From DSUN01 sp035527715 (GTDB lineage: Bacteria; Planctomycetota; PUPC01; DSUN01): DNA of 27,150 nucleotides. Position numbers and translations under genes: made by a program. A model generated the notes under the pieces. That model was not told where the DNA came from and did not search any database. It saw only the letters and a list, made by a program, of their open reading frames with translations. The DNA lies in NCBI GenBank assembly GCA_035527715.1, contig DATKZY010000038.1:1-27150 (forward strand), given 5' to 3'. Within the stretch, counting starts at the first letter, position 1; every line of letters begins with the position of its first letter. Below are positions 1 to 6,820 of this stretch, piece by piece.

Positions 1-196
1 GGTGGGCGCGCAGCTCGGCGAGCTGCGCGTCGGCGATGGGCAGGCCCAGCTCCTGCTCGGCCTCGGCCAGGGCGAGCCACAGGCGGCGCCAGGTCGAGTG
101 CTTGCGCTGGGGCGAAAAGGTCTTGCTCATCTCGCGGCTGGCGTAGCGCGTGACCAGCGGGTTGTCGTATTGGTCGTAGCGGCCGGGCTCGGTCAT
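1..196 (-). CDS. purB: Adenylosuccinate lyase, N-terminal fragment (cut by window start)
   Basis: The reverse strand from an ATG at 196 reads 65 codons into the window edge, beginning MTEPGRYDQYDNPLVTRYAS and continuing with REMSKTFSPQRKHSTWRRLW and LALAEAEQELGLPIADAQL. The pattern 'NPLVTRYAS-EM---FSP--K-STWR-LW-ALAEAE-ELGL' is the typical N-terminus of adenylosuccinate lyase, a cytosolic enzyme of the fumarase/aspartase superfamily. It releases fumarate from adenylosuccinate and SAICAR in purine synthesis. The catalytic region and signature lie outside the window. No strong Shine-Dalgarno is visible before this ATG, only a weak GAG. It follows the Cys-rich gene on the same strand after 60 bp containing a 9-bp tandem repeat. 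The identification rests on recognised N-terminal sequence alone, but the match is strong. Confidence 0.85.
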   Translation of the reverse strand, partial: MTEPGRYDQYDNPLVTRYASREMSKTFSPQRKHSTWRRLWLALAEAEQELGLPIADAQLAELRAH

Positions 197-232
197 GGCT
201 TTGTCGCTCTGCTCACGGCGGACATCGGGCCG

Positions 233-259
233 ATAGGACATATAGGACCGATAGGACTA
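233..259. repeat. Three tandem 9-bp units, ATAGGACNN
   Basis: ATAGGAC recurs at 233, 242 and 251 with exactly 9-bp spacing and variable NN (AT, CG, TA). The last unit runs into the stop codon of the Cys-rich gene. On the transcribed minus strand it reads GTCCTAT three times, between that gene and purB. Whether it is a regulatory site or a dispersed short tandem repeat cannot be judged from one copy. Confidence 0.75.
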
Positions 260-592
260 TGCCCGCATGCAGGCAGCCACAGGATAGGTGGCGTTGCCCC
301 AATGGTTTCGGACGCAGTCGCAGCACGTCCCGCGGTTCTCGCAGGCATCGTAGTCGCAGGGGCAGAACTCGAGGTTCGCCCCGTGCAGCTCGCATTTCTC
401 CCTGGCGATGCCCTTGAGGGAACTGGTGGCGGCGGGCCGTTCGGTGCCGCGCATGCAGAAGCTCTTCTGGCCCTTCGCCAGGTGGTTCTGGATGCACAGG
501 CAGCAGATCCCGCGGCGCTCGCACTTCTCGTTCAGGCACGGGCACATCTGGAGGTTGACCTGTCGGTTCGGGCATTCCATCGCAGCAGACAT
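257..592 (-). CDS. Small Cys-rich protein with duplicated CPC...CC.C motif (DUF6485-like)
   Basis: A 111-residue protein starting MSAAMECPNRQVNLQMCPC. It contains two copies of one cysteine module: CPC-x4-C-x2-RGICCLC-x2-NH and then CPC-x4-C-x2-RGTCCDC-x2-NH, each followed later by another Cys. The pattern resembles small proteins of unknown function grouped as DUF6485, here in tandem; I base that on recall of the motif. The cysteines suggest metal binding, but no activity can be assigned. The ATG at 592 is chosen because AGGAG lies 10 nt upstream on the minus strand (603-607). An upstream ATG at 670 would overlap the -35 of the proposed promoter, and the internal ATG at 580 has poor spacing. 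It is divergent from the gene at 782. Confidence 0.8.
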   Translation of the reverse strand: MSAAMECPNRQVNLQMCPCLNEKCERRGICCLCIQNHLAKGQKSFCMRGTERPAATSSLKGIAREKCELHGANLEFCPCDYDACENRGTCCDCVRNHWGNATYPVAACMRA

Positions 593-641
593 GGGCGGCG
601 TGCTCCTTTTCCTGGACCCGAGAACGCCGAGGAACAAGGGG

Positions 642-670
642 ATTATATGAGACCCGGCGCATTCGTTCAA
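642..670 (-). promoter_or_regulatory. Sigma70-type promoter for the Cys-rich gene
   Basis: On the minus strand TTGAAC (665-670) is followed after 17 bp by a perfect TATAAT (642-647). Transcription would begin near 635, leaving about 43 nt of leader before the ATG at 592. It is nearly back-to-back with a plus-strand promoter candidate at 678-706. Confidence 0.6.
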
Positions 671-677
671 GCGCCAC

Positions 678-706
678 TTGACTTTTCAGGCGTCCTGCCG
701 CATCAT
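678..706 (+). promoter_or_regulatory. Candidate sigma70-type promoter for the gene at 782
   Basis: TTGACT (678-683), a 17-bp spacer, then CATCAT (701-706), which matches four of six consensus -10 positions. It would give a leader of about 70 nt. It is weaker than the divergent minus-strand partner. Confidence 0.4.
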
Positions 707-781
707 GTCCGCCAGCTGCCGCCGATGCGGCGCGCGAGGGCGGCGCAGAACCGCCTGGGCACTTTGAAGGAGAGCACGGGA

Positions 782-1195
782 ATGTTCAGGCACGGTGTCG
801 GGGTGCTGCTGGGCCTCCTGATGCTGGCGGGGCTGACGGGCCGCGTCGCTGCCGGCGAGGGCGAGGAGCCCAAGAAGGAGGCGGTCGCCAAGGAGGCACC
901 CGCCGCCAAGGAGAAGGCGGTGGACGAGTATCGCTCGGCTATCTCGAAGCTCAGCGCGGCTCGCAGGAAGTTCATCCTGAGCAAGCCCGAGCTTGCCGAG
1001 GCCTACAAGCAGTTCGACGAGCGCATGAAGCAGATCGAGAAGGAGCGTGCCGAGTTCTACGCCAAGCTCCGCACGATGTCGCCGGAGATTGACGAGCTCG
1101 AGAAGAAGAAGGAGGAGCTCGAGGCCGAGCGCAAGCGCAAGGTCGAGGAGGCCCGCAAGGCGAAGGGCGAGCGAAAGCCAAAGAAGAAAGAGTGA
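782..1195 (+). CDS. Exported Lys/Glu-rich coiled-coil protein, function unknown
   Basis: A 137-residue protein. Residues 1-24 (MFRHGVGVLLGLLMLAGLTG followed by RVAA) look like a signal peptide cleaved after Ala. The mature part is dominated by K, E, A and R, with heptad-like runs such as EIDELEKKKEELEAERKRKV (about residues 103-122) predicting a long alpha-helical coiled coil and a very basic tail ending KPKKKE. The start is set by GAAGGAG at 766-772, 9 nt before the ATG. The longer upstream open frame is an accident of GC-rich DNA and crosses the purB and Cys-rich genes. I recognise no family and infer no reaction. A periplasmic or envelope location is the only inference. It stands alone between a divergent gene and a hairpin at 1243-1272. 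Confidence 0.75.
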   Translation: MFRHGVGVLLGLLMLAGLTGRVAAGEGEEPKKEAVAKEAPAAKEKAVDEYRSAISKLSAARRKFILSKPELAEAYKQFDERMKQIEKERAEFYAKLRTMSPEIDELEKKKEELEAERKRKVEEARKAKGERKPKKKE

Positions 1196-1242
1196 GCCTC
1201 GTCCCGGCCTCTCGTCCGCTCTGACCCGCAGCGATACCCCCA

Positions 1243-1272
1243 CGAGGCGGCGCGCCTTGGCGCGTCGCCTCG
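1243..1272 (+). terminator. Strong GC-rich hairpin after the exported coiled-coil gene
   Basis: CGAGGCG-G-CGCGCC and GGCGCG-T-CGCCTCG form 13 pairs with one internal mismatch and a TT loop, 48 nt after the stop codon. It is followed by GCTTTC but has no real T-tract, so it may only be terminator-like. Confidence 0.45.
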
Positions 1273-1297
1273 CGCTTTCGCGCGCGGAAATGCGCTG

Positions 1298-1325
1298 TTG
1301 CCCCCAACCGTCTCGCACGTATAAT
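1298..1325 (+). promoter_or_regulatory. Sigma70-type promoter for the ABC ATPase / transport block
   Basis: TTGCCC (1298-1303), a 16-bp spacer, then a perfect TATAAT (1320-1325). The leader to the ATG at 1416 would be about 85 nt and contains GC-rich inverted repeats near 1330-1360 and 1384-1400. I could not match them to a known riboswitch, including the molybdenum-cofactor motif. Confidence 0.55.
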
Positions 1326-1415
1326 AGAGGGGCGGGGCGCCCGTGAGGCTGTCCCCGAACGGCTTCGACATGCGTATAACAACGGGGCGAATTGCGCCCA
1401 GGACGGAATGGGACG

Positions 1416-2078
1416 ATGGTTCAGCTCGATAGCGTCACGAAGCTCTACGCGGGCCCGCGTGGCGAGGTCCGCGCCCTGGATGGGGTGACCTTGCGCGTGA
1501 ACGAGGGCGAATTCGTGGCCGTCCGGGGGGCGAGCGGCAGTGGGAAGTCAACCCTCCTGCTCACCCTCGGGTCCATGGTGCGGCCGACGAGCGGGCGCGT
1601 AACCATTGCCGGCACCGACATTTACGCCCTCTCCCCCAACGTGCGGGCGCGGTTCCGCGCCGAGAACATCGGCTTCGTGTTCCAGCTCTTCCACCTCATC
1701 CCCTACCTGAGCGTGCTGGAGAACGTGCTGGTGCCGGGCCTGGCGTCGCGCAGGGGCGACCGAGCGTCGGCGCCGGCGCTCCTGGACCGCTTCGGCCTGG
1801 CCCACCGCGTCCACCACCGCCCTGGCGAGTTGAGCATCGGCGAGCGGCAGCGCGTGGCGATGGCCCGAGCGCTCCTCAACCGCCCCCGGCTCATCCTCGC
1901 GGACGAGCCGACGGGCAACCTCGACCCCGACAACGCCGCCGAGATCATGAAGCACCTCGCCGAGCTGCACCGCGAGGGGGCCACGATCGTGGTCGTCACG
2001 CACGAAGACCTCGCCGCCCGCTGCGCCCAGCGCACCGTGCGCATCCGCGAAGGCCGCCTGGAGACCGACCAGACGTGA
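1416..2078 (+). CDS. ABC transporter ATP-binding protein, LolD/MacB-like
   Basis: A 220-residue ATPase. Walker A is GASGSGKST (38-46), the Q-loop region reads FVFQLFHLIPYLSV, the signature is LSIGERQR (139-146) instead of LSGGQ, Walker B is LILADEP (159-165), and the D-loop GNLD and switch His in VVVTHE follow. The DEPTGNLD block and the short length place it with the LolD/MacB/FtsE class that works with FtsX-like permeases in lipoprotein or macrolide export. No such permease is adjacent. It ends 36 bp before the substrate-binding lipoprotein gene and may be cotranscribed with it. ATG 1416 begins at the conserved start of the domain. A TTG at 1392 would add eight residues, and neither has a strong Shine-Dalgarno. 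Confidence 0.85.
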   Translation: MVQLDSVTKLYAGPRGEVRALDGVTLRVNEGEFVAVRGASGSGKSTLLLTLGSMVRPTSGRVTIAGTDIYALSPNVRARFRAENIGFVFQLFHLIPYLSVLENVLVPGLASRRGDRASAPALLDRFGLAHRVHHRPGELSIGERQRVAMARALLNRPRLILADEPTGNLDPDNAAEIMKHLAELHREGATIVVVTHEDLAARCAQRTVRIREGRLETDQT

Positions 2079-2114
2079 CGTGTCCTAGACCCTGAGCCAG
2101 AGGAGAACGCCGAC

Positions 2115-3704
2115 GTGAATGCCTGCCGTTGGACCACTATCGCCCGAGCATCCGTGCTCCTTGCCTGTTTCGCCCTCGTAGTCGGCTGCGGAGACGACGA
2201 GGGGGAGAAGGGCAAAGGCGAGCCCCTCCTGTGCCACGTCGGCGGCACGATGCGTCCCGTGCTGGAGGAGCTCGCCAAGCGCTACCAGGCAGAGACGGGC
2301 CAGCTCGTGCGGTTCAACTACGGCGACTCGGGCGCGCTCCTCACCCAGATCGAGCAGGCGAAGCGGGGCGACCTCTACGTGTGCCACGACCCCTTCGGGG
2401 GGAGCGCACAGAAGAAGGGCCTGGCCGCGCGCGTCTGGACCATCGCCTCGCTCACCCCGATGATCGCGGTGCAGAAGGGAAACCCCAAGGGGATCAGGGG
2501 CCTGCGCGACCTGGCGAAGCCAGGGCTCAAGATCGGCCTCACCGACGAGACGTACTCGACCCTCGGCCACATCAACCCCAGGATGTTCGACAAGGCAGGT
2601 CTCCGCAAGGAGATCGAGGCGAACGTCGTCACCCGCACCCGCATGGGCGGCGAAGTGGCCAACGCCGTCGGCATTGGCAACCTCGACGCCACGATCGTGT
2701 GGAACGCCGTGGCCTACCTGCGGCGCGAGAAGCTCGACGCCGTGCCGATCGAGCCCTCGCTCCTCCTCCAGCCGGGCGTGGACGCCGTGACCACCGCCAC
2801 GTTCGGCCCGATCGACATGGGCTGCGTCAAGGTCACGATCGCCACGCTGAAGTGCTCGAAGCGTGCGAAGGCCGCGGCCGCGTTCGCGGAATATGCGGCC
2901 TCGGCGAAGGCTCGCGACGCCTTCGCGTCGTTCGGCTTCTCGCCCGCGCCAGCCGCTCCCGACGGCTCGGCTGCTTCCGGCACCGTCGCCGACACGCCCC
3001 CTCGCGGCAGCGCGCTCCACCTCTACTGCGGCGCCGGCATTCGCCCGGCCGTCGCGGACGCCATCAACACATTCGAGAAGGAGGCGGGTGTGACCGTGCG
3101 CGCCGACTACGCGGGGTCCGGCACCCTCCTGTCGAACATGCGGGCCTCGAAGCGTGGCGACCTGTACATGCCGGGGGAGTCCGAGTACGTGGACCGCGCG
3201 CAGGGGCTGGGCATGATCGCCTCGCGGCGCGACGTGTGTTACTTCATCCCCGTCATCCTCGTGCCCAAGGGGAATCCGAAAGGAATCAAGTCGCTCCAGG
3301 ACCTCACCCGCCCCGGCCTGCGCCTCGGCCTCGGCAACCCCGATGCCTGCGCCATCGGCCAGGTGTGCGTCAAGCTCTTTCAGAAGAACAAGATCCCGCT
3401 CGACGCCATCGAGAAGAACACCAGGGTCAAGACTCTGACGGTGAACGAGTTGGGCATCCAGGTGAAGATCGGCCAGCTCGACGCCACGATCGTGTGGGAC
3501 GCCATGGCGGCCTACTACAGCGATAGCGCCGAGAGCATCGCCATCCCACGCTCCCAGAACATCGTGTCCCGGGTGACGATCGGCATCCTCAACAGCGCCG
3601 AGGACCGCGCGCTGGCGCAGCGGTTCGTGGACTTCCTGGTGAGCGACGCGGGGCAGGCAGTCTTCCGCAACCACCACTACACGACGAGTCTTCCTGCGGA
3701 GTGA
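2115..3704 (+). CDS. Molybdate/tungstate-type substrate-binding lipoprotein, two fused ModA-like domains
   Basis: A 529-residue lipoprotein with GTG start and AGAGGAG about 10 nt upstream. A hydrophobic leader ends in a lipobox (VVGC, Cys25; LLAC with Cys18 is an alternative). Two homologous periplasmic-binding domains follow, at about 36-282 and 298-525. Both carry the same landmarks: KRGDLY, KGNPKGI, and LDATIVWNA or LDATIVWDA. The G-x-S/G loop motifs (GDSGALL, AGSGTLL) fit oxyanion-binding ModA/WtpA proteins, which are normally single-domain and about 250 residues. The linker is Ala/Pro/Ser-rich. It would deliver molybdate, tungstate or a similar oxyanion to the permease encoded immediately downstream, with which it overlaps by 4 nt. 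Anion identity cannot be read from sequence. Confidence 0.88.
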   Translation: MNACRWTTIARASVLLACFALVVGCGDDEGEKGKGEPLLCHVGGTMRPVLEELAKRYQAETGQLVRFNYGDSGALLTQIEQAKRGDLYVCHDPFGGSAQKKGLAARVWTIASLTPMIAVQKGNPKGIRGLRDLAKPGLKIGLTDETYSTLGHINPRMFDKAGLRKEIEANVVTRTRMGGEVANAVGIGNLDATIVWNAVAYLRREKLDAVPIEPSLLLQPGVDAVTTATFGPIDMGCVKVTIATLKCSKRAKAAAAFAEYAASAKARDAFASFGFSPAPAAPDGSAASGTVADTPPRGSALHLYCGAGIRPAVADAINTFEKEAGVTVRADYAGSGTLLSNMRASKRGDLYMPGESEYVDRAQGLGMIASRRDVCYFIPVILVPKGNPKGIKSLQDLTRPGLRLGLGNPDACAIGQVCVKLFQKNKIPLDAIEKNTRVKTLTVNELGIQVKIGQLDATIVWDAMAAYYSDSAESIAIPRSQNIVSRVTIGILNSAEDRALAQRFVDFLVSDAGQAVFRNHHYTTSLPAE

Positions 3705-4555
3705 GCAGGACCTTGAGCAGGCGCGCGCGCACGACCGAAGCCCCTCGAGGCCCCGTGGCCGGGCCGCGCGTGACGCCGTTCTCCGTGGTCACGGTGGCCT
3801 TTGTCGCGGTCTTCCTCCTCCTCGTCCTCACGCTGATCATCACCGACATCTCCTACACCGACGCCAAGTCGCTCCGCGAGGCCCTGACCTCGCGCGAGGT
3901 GCTGCACGCGCTGTGGCTCAGCGTCTTCACGTCCCTCACCTCGGTGGCCATCATCGTGGTGTTCGCCATCCCCGTGGGATATGCCCTGAGCCGGTACCGC
4001 TTCCCCGGCCACGCGGTGGTCGAGGCGCTGGTGGACCTGCCGATCGTCCTGCCGCCGGTCGTCATCGGGCTTTCGCTGCTCGTGTTCTTCAGCACCCCCA
4101 TCGGCAAGTGGATCGAGACGACGTGGGTGGAGTTCGTCTACTCCGTCCAGGGCATCATCCTCTGCCAGTTCATCGTCTCGGCCTCCTTCGGCATTCGGGC
4201 CGCGGCCGCCGCATTCGACAGCGTGGACCGGCGGCTCGAGAACCTGGCCTTGACTCTCGGCTGCACGCGGGGCCAGGCATTCTGGCGGGTGGCGCTGCCG
4301 ATGGCGCGCAACGGCATCGTGGCGGGGGCCATCGTGGCCTGGGCGCATGCGGTGGGGCTCTTCGGGCCCCTGATGATCTTCGCCGGCACCACGCGAATGA
4401 AGACGGAAGTGCTGCCCACCACGGTCGCCCTGGAGCTTTCGATTGGCCGGATCGAGGTCGCCCTCGCCGTCGCCCTGGTCATGCTCGCGGCGGCCGCCGC
4501 GGCCCTGGTCCTCGTGCACGCGCTGGCCGGCGCGCGGAGGTGGTGGCCCGGATGA
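3701..4555 (+). CDS. Molybdate/tungstate-type ABC permease (ModB/WtpB-like)
   Basis: A 284-residue inner-membrane protein with about six hydrophobic segments: near 26-47, 70-95, 107-129, 145-163, 205-226 and 250-276. The cytoplasmic coupling loop reads ENLALTLGCTRGQAFWRVAL, the EAA-type motif that docks on the ATPase, and the DLPIVLPPVVIGL segment is characteristic of ModB-like permeases. The GTG start at 3701 overlaps the upstream stop as GTGA, and its own stop overlaps the downstream ATG as ATGA, so the three genes look translationally coupled. The N-terminus (about 25 residues, Arg-rich) is a little longer than usual for ModB. Confidence 0.88.
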   Translation: MSRTLSRRARTTEAPRGPVAGPRVTPFSVVTVAFVAVFLLLVLTLIITDISYTDAKSLREALTSREVLHALWLSVFTSLTSVAIIVVFAIPVGYALSRYRFPGHAVVEALVDLPIVLPPVVIGLSLLVFFSTPIGKWIETTWVEFVYSVQGIILCQFIVSASFGIRAAAAAFDSVDRRLENLALTLGCTRGQAFWRVALPMARNGIVAGAIVAWAHAVGLFGPLMIFAGTTRMKTEVLPTTVALELSIGRIEVALAVALVMLAAAAAALVLVHALAGARRWWPG

Positions 4556-5601
4556 TCCGCGTGCGCGACCTCAACCTCCGCATCGGCACCTTCGCCCTCC
4601 GCGACCTGTCGCTCCAGGTCGCCCAGGGCGACTACTTCGTCCTCCTCGGCCCCACGGGGTCGGGCAAGACGCTCTTCATCGAGTGCCTCTGCGGCCTGCT
4701 CCGGCCCGACGCGGGAACCATCGAGATTGACGGGCGCGACGTGACGCATCTCGCCCCCCGCCTGCGCGGCATCGGCTACGTGCCGCAGCACCAGGGCCTG
4801 TTCCCCCACTTGAGCGTGGAGGACAACATCGCCTTTCCGCTCCGCACGCGCCGCCTACCGCGCGCCGAGATCAAGGAGCGGGTCGGCCCGCTCGTGGACC
4901 TGTTGGGCATTGGCCCCTTGCTCCGGCGCTGGCCGGCGCACCTCAGCGGCGGCGAGCGGCAGAAGGTGGCCCTCGCCCGCGCACTCGCCCCACACCCGAA
5001 GCTCCTCCTCCTCGATGAGCCGGTGAGCGCGCTCGACGAATCGAGCCGCGAGCGCCTCTGCTCCGAGCTGCACCGCATCCACGAAGAACTCCAGATCACC
5101 ACCCTCCACGTCAGCCACAGCGTCGAGGAGGCCCTCAGCATCGGGAACCGGGCAGGGGTGCTGAACGCTGGAGAGGTCGTGCAGACGGGCTCCCTCACCG
5201 AGCTGCTTCGGCGGCCGGCCAGCGAGTTCGTCGCTCGCTTCTTTCGCACGGAGAACATCGTCCCGGCCGCGGCGACCCCCCTGCCTGGTGGCGGCTCGGA
5301 GCTGTCCTTCGCCGGCCACCAGCTCCGGGTGGCGGGGCACCACGAGGGCAGCGTCACCTTCGTCATCCGTGCCGAGAGCCTGGCCATCCATCCCAAGGGC
5401 GCCGCCGTGTCGAACGGCATCGAGGCGACCCTCACGCGGCTGAGCGAGCGCGGGCTATACCGCCGCCTGGAGTTCCGTGCCGGTGTGCCCCTTGTCGCCT
5501 TCAGCACCCTGCCCGCCGAGACATTCCGAGTCGGCGAGAGCTACCGCGTCGCCCTGCCCCCCGAAGCGATCCACGTGCTCCCCCCCGACAGCCTTTCTTG
5601 A
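4552..5601 (+). CDS. Molybdate/tungstate-type ABC ATPase (ModC/WtpC-like)
   Basis: A 349-residue ATPase. Walker A is GPTGSGKT (33-40), the signature LSGGERQK (131-138), Walker B LLLLDEP (151-157), and the switch His is in LHVSHS. After the ATPase domain (about 1-235) comes an accessory C-terminal domain of about 110 residues, resembling the regulatory TOBE/MOP region of ModC and other importer ATPases. The ATG overlaps the permease stop as ATGA, and GGAGG lies about 11 nt upstream. It powers uptake through the preceding permease. The stop codon at 5599-5601 sits inside the -35 element of the next promoter, so this marks the end of the transport operon. Confidence 0.88.
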   Translation: MIRVRDLNLRIGTFALRDLSLQVAQGDYFVLLGPTGSGKTLFIECLCGLLRPDAGTIEIDGRDVTHLAPRLRGIGYVPQHQGLFPHLSVEDNIAFPLRTRRLPRAEIKERVGPLVDLLGIGPLLRRWPAHLSGGERQKVALARALAPHPKLLLLDEPVSALDESSRERLCSELHRIHEELQITTLHVSHSVEEALSIGNRAGVLNAGEVVQTGSLTELLRRPASEFVARFFRTENIVPAAATPLPGGGSELSFAGHQLRVAGHHEGSVTFVIRAESLAIHPKGAAVSNGIEATLTRLSERGLYRRLEFRAGVPLVAFSTLPAETFRVGESYRVALPPEAIHVLPPDSLS

Positions 5602-5626
5602 CACGGCCCCGGCGCCCGGCTACACT
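5598..5626 (+). promoter_or_regulatory. Near-consensus sigma70 promoter opening the glycan locus
   Basis: Perfect TTGACA (5598-5603), a 17-bp spacer, and TACACT (5621-5626). Transcription should start near 5633, which is exactly where the inverted repeat at 5633-5682 begins. Confidence 0.7.
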
Positions 5627-5632
5627 GCGGCA

Positions 5633-5682
5633 GTGGCACAGGCATCTTGCCTGTGGGCACACAGGCTGGAAGCCTGTGCCAC
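5633..5682. repeat. Dispersed double-hairpin repeat (CACAGGC...GCCTGTG), copy 1, in a 5' leader
   Basis: The outer arms GTGGCACAGGC (5633-5643) and GCCTGTGCCAC (5672-5682) pair perfectly over 11 bp. Inside are two small hairpins, ACAGGC-ATCTT-GCCTGT and ACAGGC-TGGAA-GCCTGT. A second copy with the same two modules in a different arrangement lies inside a gene at 10155-10218. The Shine-Dalgarno GGAGAGG of the next gene follows directly after this copy. Confidence 0.85.
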
Positions 5683-5695
5683 CGGAGAGGTACTC

Positions 5696-6820
5696 ATGCG
5701 GGTCGTGTACTCCATCGGTTCGAGGCTGGCCGGCGGCGGGATCGGGAACACCGCCTACCACGCGGCGCGCGGCATCTGGCGAGCCGGGCACCTGGCCCGG
5801 CTCCTGTGCCTCGGCCACGAGCCGACCGATATTCCCGCCGACCTCATCCGCTCGCTCTGGTTCCCCTCGCGCCGCTACCTGCGGCTCCCCGTGCACGCCT
5901 ACTGGCGGCTGAAGGACTGGGCGTTCGACCGTCGCGCCGCCAGGCTGCTGCCCGCATCGCTCGATGTGTTCCACGGCTGGAACTCGCATTGCCTGCACAC
6001 GCTGGGCCAGGCTCGGGTTCGCGGGGCGATCACCGTCGTCGAGCGCGGCTCGGCACACGCCGCCGTCCAGGCCAGCCTGCTCGAAGAGGAGCACGAGCGG
6101 CTGGGACTGCCCAGGCCGAAGGGCATGCGCCGCCTCGTCGAGCGCTGCCTCGCCGAGTATGAGATCGCCGACTGCGTGCACGTCCCATCCTCGTTCTGCC
6201 GCCAGAGCTTCCTCGACGCCGGCTTCCCCACGAGCAAGGTGGTGCAGAGCCCTTACGGCGTGGACCTGGCCCGCTTCGCTCCACAGCCCGGGTCAGCCCG
6301 ATTCACCGTCCTCTACGTCGGCGAGATCGGCATCCGCAAGGGGGCGCTCGACCTGCTGGAGGCCTGGTCGAGGCTTCAGTTGAGCGACAGCCGCCTCGTC
6401 CTCTGCGGCGGCACCGAGGCGGCAGTCGCCTCGCGGGTGGATGCGTACCGGCGTCGCTGTTCCTTCGAGACGCCGGGCTTCGCCTCGGACACGCCGGCCG
6501 CCTATGCGGGTAGCTCGGTGCTCGTCCTGCCCGCCATCGAGGACGGCTTTCCACTCGTCGTGCTGGAGGCGATGGCCAGCGGCCGCCCCGTCGTCGTGTC
6601 GGACAACACCGGCTCGAAGGACGCCGTCGAGGAGGACGTGAGCGGGTTCGTCGTGCCCGTTCGGTCGCCCGACGCCATCGCCGAGAAGCTTCAGTGGCTG
6701 CACGACCATCCCGCTGAGCGGGCGGCGATGGGCGTCGCGGCCCGCCGCCAGGCCGAGAAGTATCCCTGGGACCGCCACGGGGCCGACCTCGTGGCCTTCT
6801 ACGAGAAGGCCCTCCGATGA
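5696..6820 (+). CDS. GT4-family glycosyltransferase (glycan locus, first gene)
   Basis: A 374-residue GT-B enzyme. The N-terminal half begins MRVVYSIGSRLAGGGIGNTA, with a glycine-rich acceptor loop. The C-terminal half has VLYVGEIGIRKGALDLLEAW and the donor-binding EDGFPLVVLEAMASGRPVVV, the E-x7-E motif of retaining GT4 enzymes. It would transfer a nucleotide-activated sugar to a lipid-linked glycan in the cytosol; sugar and acceptor are unknown. The ATG at 5696 is set by GGAGAGG (5684-5690), 5 nt upstream; the longer open frame runs back into the ModC gene and is not used. The promoter at 5598 and a hairpin leader precede it. Its stop overlaps the flippase ATG by 4 nt. Confidence 0.88.
   Translation: MRVVYSIGSRLAGGGIGNTAYHAARGIWRAGHLARLLCLGHEPTDIPADLIRSLWFPSRRYLRLPVHAYWRLKDWAFDRRAARLLPASLDVFHGWNSHCLHTLGQARVRGAITVVERGSAHAAVQASLLEEEHERLGLPRPKGMRRLVERCLAEYEIADCVHVPSSFCRQSFLDAGFPTSKVVQSPYGVDLARFAPQPGSARFTVLYVGEIGIRKGALDLLEAWSRLQLSDSRLVLCGGTEAAVASRVDAYRRRCSFETPGFASDTPAAYAGSSVLVLPAIEDGFPLVVLEAMASGRPVVVSDNTGSKDAVEEDVSGFVVPVRSPDAIAEKLQWLHDHPAERAAMGVAARRQAEKYPWDRHGADLVAFYEKALR

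Noticed and set aside
1326..1415. Molybdenum-cofactor riboswitch in the leader of the transport block
   Set aside because: GC-rich inverted repeats are present, but I could not recognise the conserved core of that riboswitch.
2085..3677. A 530-codon open frame on the minus strand
   Set aside because: Antisense to the duplicated binding protein, which has lipobox, domain repeats and 4-nt coupling to its permease.
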